Of a stretch of 7,153 nt of DNA, positions 1 to 7,000 are shown in pieces. The notes beneath the pieces were generated by a model. The model was not told where the DNA came from and did no database searches. It was given only the letters and a program-made list of their open reading frames with translations. Origin of the DNA: JBDREF01 sp043820045. GTDB taxonomy: Bacteria > Planctomycetota > Phycisphaerae > Sedimentisphaerales > Anaerobacaceae. Position numbers and translations under genes: made by a program. The stretch is from the NCBI GenBank assembly GCA_043820045.1, contig JBDREF010000278.1, forward strand, positions 1 to 7,153, read 5' to 3'. Numbering within the stretch: position 1 is the stretch's first letter; each line of letters begins with the position of its first letter.

Positions 1-894
1 GATAAAACGCAGGCCGTCCTGCCAGTACCCTGCGGTGGGTCTTAGATTGCTGTTGAAGCCGGCGAAATAGCGGTTTATGTTGTCGATTAGAAGCTCTCTG
101 AGGTACTTGCTCACCATTGATGCGAGCGAGACCGGCAGAAATCGCTTGTCGGCACCGACTACGAAATGCACGCGCATACTCTTGCTATCCGCCTTCAATT
201 CATAGCTGCTGGTCTCGGGGCTCTCGTGCAGAATTCTCAACTGCATATCGCCGAACATCAGTTGCAGATTCTGCCGATAATGGACGCGCCCGCCTTGCCT
301 GTCGACTACGATGTGCAAGTCGTCCCCTCCAAAGTCATCGTACGCTTTCTTCATGAGATGTGAGGTTGCGCTGAAGAGCACGGTGGATTTGTTTTTCACA
401 GCGGCCACCATCTTGTTGTAGTGAGCCACGTCGAAGCAGCAGCTTTTCATCGCAAGCAATTCAATGCCGTTTGAAGCCATGTCGTCGGCGAATACGGCCG
501 AGGCAATGCCTCTGTCGGCAACATCAGTCGAGAGGCGGTAAGCGTCGATATCGGCATACCATGGGTAGTCGCTCAACCGCCCGAGACAGTCCGGGCACAG
601 CAATTCTATCAGTTCGGTCAGTGTGGTCGGCTCTTTGCGGAAGCATTTCAAGAGCGTCAGGGTCGTACGTTCCAAATGTTTTATGCCGAGCGATCTGCTG
701 TAAGCCTTCTTACTGTCTGCAATGAGCAGTCGGCCCGCAAGCCTGCTTCGTCTGTCGCTGAGGCTTTTTCTCAAGATCTGCCAAAGATCGGACTTCAGAA
801 GATGACTCGGAAGTGAAAATGCGCTTGACGAGACGACTAATGGTCCCAGGATCGGCCCGTAGCCGGCTTCATCAATTCCTGCCAAAACCGCCAT
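1..894 (-). CDS. Divergent RNase HII-like protein, 3' end beyond window
   Basis: The 298 codons from the ATG at 894 to position 1 contain no stop, so the C-terminus lies outside the window. RNase HII cuts RNA embedded in DNA in the cytoplasm. Motifs seen, in order: G-I-D-E-A-G-Y-G-P at residues 6-14 (catalytic D8, E9), A-D-S-K-K at 59-63 (D60), V-V-D at 196-198 (third acidic site), and L-A-S-M-V-S-K-Y-L-R-E at 257-267, matching the family's A-S-I-x-A-K-x-x-R-D helix. The P-T-A-G-Y-W-x-D-G segment near 287-295 matches the family's C-terminal region. Typical bacterial RNase HII has about 200 residues; this one exceeds 298, mainly through an insertion between about 64 and 190. The usual G-R-G reads G-Y-G, and the last acidic residue is Glu (E267), not Asp. 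The start is fixed by the Shine-Dalgarno sequence and by the motif beginning at residue 6. It resembles rnhB, but may be a paralogue with a changed substrate. RNase HIII is less likely because of D-E-A-G. Confidence 0.85.
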   Translation of the reverse strand, partial: MAVLAGIDEAGYGPILGPLVVSSSAFSLPSHLLKSDLWQILRKSLSDRRSRLAGRLLIADSKKAYSRSLGIKHLERTTLTLLKCFRKEPTTLTELIELLCPDCLGRLSDYPWYADIDAYRLSTDVADRGIASAVFADDMASNGIELLAMKSCCFDVAHYNKMVAAVKNKSTVLFSATSHLMKKAYDDFGGDDLHIVVDRQGGRVHYRQNLQLMFGDMQLRILHESPETSSYELKADSKSMRVHFVVGADKRFLPVSLASMVSKYLRELLIDNINRYFAGFNSNLRPTAGYWQDGLRFI

Positions 895-902
895 CCTTGT
901 TA

Positions 903-907
903 CTCCT
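903..907 (-). promoter_or_regulatory. Shine-Dalgarno sequence of the RNase HII-like gene
   Basis: On the minus strand AGGAG lies 8 bases before the ATG at 892-894. This is close to ideal spacing and supports that start over later in-frame ATG codons. Confidence 0.8.
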
Positions 908-933
908 GTCACCTATACCGGGGACTATTTGCA

Positions 934-973
934 TCCGGACCGACGCCAAAGCTCACGTCCCTGATCGTCCGGA
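934..973 (-). other. Inverted repeat in the leader of the RNase HII-like gene
   Basis: TCCGGAC (minus strand, 967-973) can pair with GTCCGGA (934-940) over 7 base pairs. A 4-bp inner pairing, GACG (956-959) with CGTC (942-945), leaves a 10-base loop. It sits between the predicted transcription start and the Shine-Dalgarno sequence and is not followed by a U-run, so it is not a standard intrinsic terminator. It could be a leader stem or chance in a GC-rich stretch. It matches no riboswitch I recognise. Confidence 0.2.
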
Positions 974-1007
974 GCAAACCGCTGGACTCCTGTTTATTCG
1001 AGTCAAG

Positions 1008-1035
1008 ATTATAGTCTCTGCCGCTCCCGAATCAA
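1008..1035 (-). promoter_or_regulatory. Predicted sigma70-type promoter for the RNase HII-like gene
   Basis: On the minus strand a perfect -10 box TATAAT (1008-1013) follows a -35-like TTGATT (1030-1035, 4 of 6 consensus bases) after 16 bases. Transcription would begin near position 1001, giving a leader of about 107 bases before the ATG at 894. No extended -10 TG is present. The placement wholly within the short gap, downstream of the giant gene's stop, argues for a real promoter, but it is predicted from sequence only. Confidence 0.6.
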
Positions 1036-1072
1036 CAGTATTGTCGTCCAAGGTGGGTCCGGGACCGCATTC

Positions 1073-4000
1073 CTATGGTCTTCCGGGGTTTGGGCTGGCT
1101 GGGCGCCAGCTTTTGGGGTTGCTCCATGTGGCCGGGCGTGCGAGCGGCTGGTCGATCACGAGCGTCTCGCCGCCGCCGTCGGTTGTCGGATACCAACTGT
1201 CGCTGTACTCGAATCGCAGTATCGCCGCCTCCAAAGGCGCCGGAAGCTTCAGGACAATACTCTCGCCGCCGTTGCTGAGGCTGCCGGAATACTCGCCCGC
1301 AACGTTGATGCCTGTGCCGTAGGCTGACCGGAATGAGGCCATGCTGTCGGCGACCACGATGTACCCGCCCGGCTCAAGCATCGTCTGTGGAAAGGTAAAA
1401 TCAACTCCTCCGCTGAGGCGAACGCCGGTAAGGTCCAGCGTCATCTGGCTGATGTTCTGAAGCTCGATGTAGTCGAAGCTGCTGCCTTCGGCGGCGTGGT
1501 ACATCAGTTCGGTAACCCGCAGGCCGGCCAGCAGCATCATGGCGTTAGGGAAGGGAGAGTCCCCGGCGGCAATCGTGACGGTGCCGTCAAGCTGGGCGCT
1601 GATGAGCAGGTCGGAGCTGTCCAAAGTGCCGTTCAGGCCCTGGATGGCCAGTAGATTCTTGCCCCGCTTGACGTTAGGCAGAAAGGCGGAGATATCGATA
1701 TCCTCGAAGACCACTGCCGCCGAATCCGGGTTGTCGGTGCTGCCCTGAGAGTTCCAGGCCGGTGTGCCGTTGAAATTACGCCTTGCCACCTCGATGCCGT
1801 TGAGATAGGCGATAAAGCCGTCGTCGTAACGAATCCTCAGCGTCAGCTCGGTAAGGCCGGCTAAAGTTGCGGCCTCGGCGGTGAATGGTATGCGAATGTA
1901 AAAAGACGTATTCTTCTGATTGATCTGTGTTTCAATGTCGAGGCTGATAAAGTTCTCATAGCCCGAACGAGTGTCATAACCTACGCCGCCGGGGCTGCCG
2001 GTGCACAGCAGCCAGCCTGAGTCGTCGAAATCAGGCTCGCTTCTCCATGACTGGCCGATATTTCCCGTTGGAACCAGCACACGCTTGTCGGCGTTCTCCG
2101 GGACGATGGTGACTGAGGTGATACTGTCCTGCCTGCCGGCGGGATTGGCAACTCCGGGAGTCGGCAGCTCGAAGAATCCGAAGCTCTGCGTCCCGTCGGG
2201 TGTACGGCCATAAGAGACGTCGGTTGTCTGAGGGCCGTAAAGCACCTTGTCTATCTCCTTTAGTCCGGCGTCGAACAAGCCGATCATTTCACCGTCGGCT
2301 GAGAGCTGGAAATCCACATGTCCTGACTCGCTGCGGTTATCGGCACGGAGTACTGCAAAGCCCCGGCCGGCGATGAAGTTCAGCGAGCCGAGCTGATGTT
2401 TGTCCGGCTGCGTGACGGGATTGTCGGTCATGTACAGGCCGCCCAGGTCCACCGGAAGGGTGTGGGGATTGAACAGCTCGATGAAGTCTTCCTCGAACAG
2501 TACGAGGCCGTCGGCGAGCCACTCGTTTATCCTGAGCTTCTTCGAGTCGCCGAGCGGCTGGGCGATATTGGCCTGACCGAAGGTGGGTATGGCCAGACGC
2601 CACTGGTTGTCGTTCCCGGTCCTGCCGATGGACAGATCCGGCAACTGCAGACCGAATTCGACCGAATCTAACAGTACGCCGCTGTTGTTATAGAGGTAAA
2701 GACCCTCGCCGTCGCCGTCGAGATTGAATCCCAGATGGATGCCTGTGGTGGTCGTATCGGAGTCGGCATATAGTACCAGGTACCCGCCCGGCTCGATGGC
2801 GGTCCCCGGAGGGAAGACGAATTTGGCCGGATTGTCCTGGTTGTCGCTTATGCTGAAACCTGCGAGGCTAAGCGAGGCGGATCCATCATAGTACAATTCT
2901 ATCAGGTCGGGCAACGTGCCTTCGTGTTCGACGGCTGAACTGTTAATTGCCAGCACTTCGTTGATAACCAGTCTCGAATAAGAGGTGTCGATAGTCCACG
3001 GGTGTGAGGAGGTTGGATTATCCTCGCTTTGCCAGATGCCCGCTGAGTTCCTGCCTATTACATAAACGATATAAGATCGGCCGTTGAGCAGGTTCGTCAA
3101 CCGGATGGGCACGTCCACCGGCCGTTCTTCGCTCCAGGGCCCGGCCGGGTCGCTGACGGAGTACCTGTAGTGCGTGATGCCCGGTCCGCCGACGGTCAGC
3201 GTAGCGTCGGTACGATAGGTGGTCTCACCCGGCTCTCCGCATACGGCAGCTCCGCCGGGCACGAAAGCTCCCATATCCAGGCCGCAGGGGCCAGCGCCGA
3301 TTGCAGGGGAGCCGGCCTTGAGACGAAAATCTGCGTCGCGATCGACAAAAAGCGGGTCGGCATCAACATTGCCCGCGCCGAGATAATGCCATTCGCTCGG
3401 AACAATAGAGCGGTTAATAGATAGAGTTGTCGAAGCGGTCAACTGGCCGAAGGTGGTCGGCACGTTCCAGAAAATATTGCCGTCCAGATACGCACCGTCG
3501 CCCGGATCGACGCGAGCTTCCAGCGGCTCATCGAAATTGATTCCTGAGCCGGTACAATCTACGACCGTGTTGTTCTCGAAGGTGACCCATGAGCGGTCTT
3601 TGACCAGTACGGCGTTATCGCAGTCGATAAACACGTTGCGGGCGATAACATGATCGGAGCTGTGAACGCCGTCATAGCCGGTAGTTACGGCATAAGATTC
3701 GCCTTCTTCTGGGCTGAAGTTCCGGTGGAAATTCATAAACACGTTACCCTCGATGTGGGCGCTTGTGCCGTCGAGGTCGAGGCCGTCGTCTCCGCCGCCG
3801 AGGAAGATGTTGGCGGTAAATTGTGGAATTGGATCCGGTCCGCCGGCGGAGAAATCCACGACATCCTGCTTGTTGCCGCTGCAGACGCCGAAAACATTGT
3901 TCTCGAAGATTACATAGGGGTCGGACGGCAGCGCCCCGTGGCCGGAGACGGTTTGTACGGTTGTATCCGGGAACGTACTGTTACGCACAATCAGCGACGA

Positions 4001-7000
4001 ATTGCTGGTGCTGATGATGGTCTTGTCGGTTCCGGTCCAAGTTACATTGTCGATCAGGAGCCTGGAATTATCCAGACGAATCGATTCGCCGTCGCGCGAG
4101 GAATACTCCATATCCAGATAGGCAAGGCTATTATCCTCGGCGCTGTTGAAATGCAGGCCGTCCCACCTTGAAGACGACCCCGGCTGGCGGGCGAACCTTA
4201 TGCGCCGAAACTGTGTACCCTCGGCAAGAATCCGGCCGTTGATTGTAATCCGCGTATCTTCGTCGAAAAAAACCGTCGTGCCGGGTGCAATCGTCAGAGT
4301 GACTCCGGCGGGCACGATCAAGTCGTTGGTCACAAGCCAGGGGCCGGAAGCGGCGTCCAGAGTTGTGTCGGCAGTAAGTGTGCCGGAGACCTCTGCAACG
4401 TCGCCGTCGTCATACCAGATGTCGATATGCTTGCTTTTCAGTTTGTTGCCCATGCCGTTGGGGCCGTCGAACGTCTGAATGCTGACTCGATTTATGCCCG
4501 GGCGCAGCGATCCGGCACCTTCGGACGCCACGGTGCCTTCCAGTTCAAGGTCGAAACTGATATCGCTGCTTGTGACGGCAGACTGATGGACCTCGACCGC
4601 AAGGACGTTCCTGCCGTTGGAGAGCAGGCTGGCGTCCAACGTGAAGTCGTAGAATGTGGACTCATCGGTATCGCTGACACCGCTGCTGGCGAGCGTCAGA
4701 TAATCGATGCTTCGTGGCGGCATGTTGCTGCGGGCTGCTTCGACCCCGTTGAGATAAACCACCGCTCCATCGTCTCTCAGCAATCGCAGGTGCAGCCTGG
4801 AATACAGTGACGCATCGTTCAAATTGAATGAATGCCGGAAGTACGTTGTGATATAACTGTTGCCGCTGGGGCCGCTGTTGACGACGGTACCTTCGGGGCG
4901 TCCTTGAGATGCGTCGCCGTAGCCCAATTCCGCCGGTCCTTCGAGCCAAAACGAGTCGTTATAGTTAGGATGAGCGAACCAGTTTGTCCCGCTGGATAAT
5001 GTGCCTTGATTAGAGCCGTCATCGAGATATTTCCACATCGAGCGGGCCGGGACGAGAGTTTCGGCAATACCGTCGGCACCGCCGAAGTCCCAGACAGCGT
5101 CCACCGGCGACCAGAGGGTTAATTGCCCGTTGACCAGAACGGACCGCGTCTCGACGGCGTCGGCGGTCCCGTACAGGGCGAAGGTGTTCGAGTTGCTTCG
5201 GTAGTATCCATCCGATTGTGGTAGGTCGCTTTGCACGGTCAGTTCCGACGGGATAAGCGAAAGTACGTAAGCATTACGTGCTGCAACGAAAGTTTTCATT
5301 TGATTTATGGCATTGGTCGGGACAAAATCGCCGAGCAGGTCGTCCAGGAGCGGTCCGAGTCTCTCCGGCGAGAAAGTTGTCTCGATAAGGTCCTTCAGAT
5401 GGAAGTAATAGCGCGGAACGAATTGGGGGTGTCTTAGAAACCGATCCACCACAGGCAGTGTCGTAGCCCGGAAAATGCCGCTCGTGGCGCTGCTGCCGCC
5501 CCTGCCGAGAATACTGTCCAAATCGTGCTGAATAAGCACAAAGCGTGGGTCTTCAACGCCGCGGTATAGATAATAATCATCGCCGTAACCATTTGCAAGT
5601 GAAGTCTCGCTGTTGTCCAGCAGGGCGTTCATAGCGAAGAAACGCAGCCACTCCTCAACATTGGCGACACGGTTTACTTCTTCGACGTAAATGGAATCCG
5701 GCGTATTGTTGGACATAACGTAGCAGAGTTCGATGACGTCCGACCAGTCATCTTCAGCGGTATTGGTCCTCTTGAGATAGCTGTTGCGGTATGAATTAGA
5801 ATTGTTTCCCCGATACGCCAGGTCGGCCGGACCTGCGTCTCGCATACACTTGTATGCGTTGCCGTTGGCGTCATCCGGGAAATGCTTGCCGGCGAAGTCG
5901 CTATCGACCACTTCGAGGTGGGCATACGAGCCGTACATTTCGCTGCCGGACTCGGCGAGATTCTCACCGTTCAGTCTTACCTGGACGGCGGTAACCTCAG
6001 GTTGGGGCAGGCCAGACATGCGGAAAAGCGCGCCGCCGGCTAATTGATAGTAGGTGTACTTGGTGTTCAGGTTGACCGCACTGACGCCTTTCCACATTCG
6101 ATCGTGTGGGAAATTCAGACGATAATTATTGGGCGGATCGTTTCGTGACCCGTGCCCACGATTGCGCACCCCAAGATTGTGCCGAACCTTCACATCGACC
6201 CCATCCACACTGACAAGTGTGGCGTTTACCTGGGCGTCGCTGTTGTGTTCACCGCCTTCACGGTCGCCGATATCGAGCAGTCTGCCCTTGTCCGCCCCGC
6301 GCATAATGACGTAATAGACAGGCTGACTTCCGGCCGTCCAATAGGTATCTCCGTTAAAGAAATCATCAACCTGATAAAAGGCATTGGTGACCTGCTGGTA
6401 CCGTCCATCCATGAGACTTGGCGAGGGCCATGTTCGGTCATTGGCTCCGGCATCACGTGCTTCGACATAGAATTCGACTATCCTGCCGGGCCGTTGGGCG
6501 GGTATCGCCGCTGCGTATATTCCGTCACCGACTTCGTCGTCGCCGTGCATTCCATCGTCGAACATGGTGACATGGTCATAACTCTCAGGCTCATATCTGG
6601 CGTAGATGTCTTCATCCTCATACACGGAGACGTCAATTCGATGGTGCAACGTCATTGAAACGCCCGTTCGCCGCTCGTCGAGGATCCGTGCAGTTACTGT
6701 TACGGCATCAACGGCTCCGGGTATAACGGGCCAGTGCATTACGTCCAGGATAATCGGTGCGATGTCGTCGACAGCGACCGAATTGGCCATACCGGGCGTG
6801 CCTCCGGTTCTGCTGCTCGCGGACCAGTTCTGCCCGTACTCGTTGGGCATATCGGCGTTGATCAATTCCGGAGACTTGCCGCCGCCGTCGTGTCCGGAAA
6901 TCCAGAGCCACCCGCGATGGCCGTAGTCTCTCGGTCCGAGTTCGCGAACGCCCCAGTCGCCCTGGTCGAAATAACGAACCCTGTCGATTCTGATGCCGAA

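Noticed and set aside
1030..1072. Intrinsic terminator after the giant gene
   Set aside because: A short G-G-T-C/G-A-C-C pairing lies just past the stop (minus strand), but the stem is only 4 bp and no U-run follows. Termination may be elsewhere or Rho-dependent.
813..1322. Plus-strand reading frame of 169 codons over the gap and both gene ends
   Set aside because: It is antisense to the RNase HII-like start, the promoter and the end of the giant gene. Its product shows no domain and low-complexity Ser/Pro/Leu composition.
3525..3865. Glycoside hydrolase family 28 (polygalacturonase) active site in the beta-helix
   Set aside because: Acidic clusters are present, but the ordered set N-T-D, D-D, G-H-G and R-I-K is not, so no specific catalytic family can be claimed.
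3650..4171. Plus-strand reading frame of 173 codons inside the giant gene
   Set aside because: It is antisense to well-supported beta-helix sequence. Long antisense frames are common in GC-rich coding DNA, and no ribosome binding site or domain supports it.
4427..4810. Plus-strand reading frame of 127 codons
   Set aside because: It is antisense to jelly-roll copy 1; the conserved D-D-G...Y-L-N-G pattern is on the other strand, so this is a shadow frame.
6152..6658. Plus-strand reading frame of 168 codons inside the giant gene
   Set aside because: It is antisense to the beta-sandwich and the start of the CotH domain, with no recognisable motif in its product.
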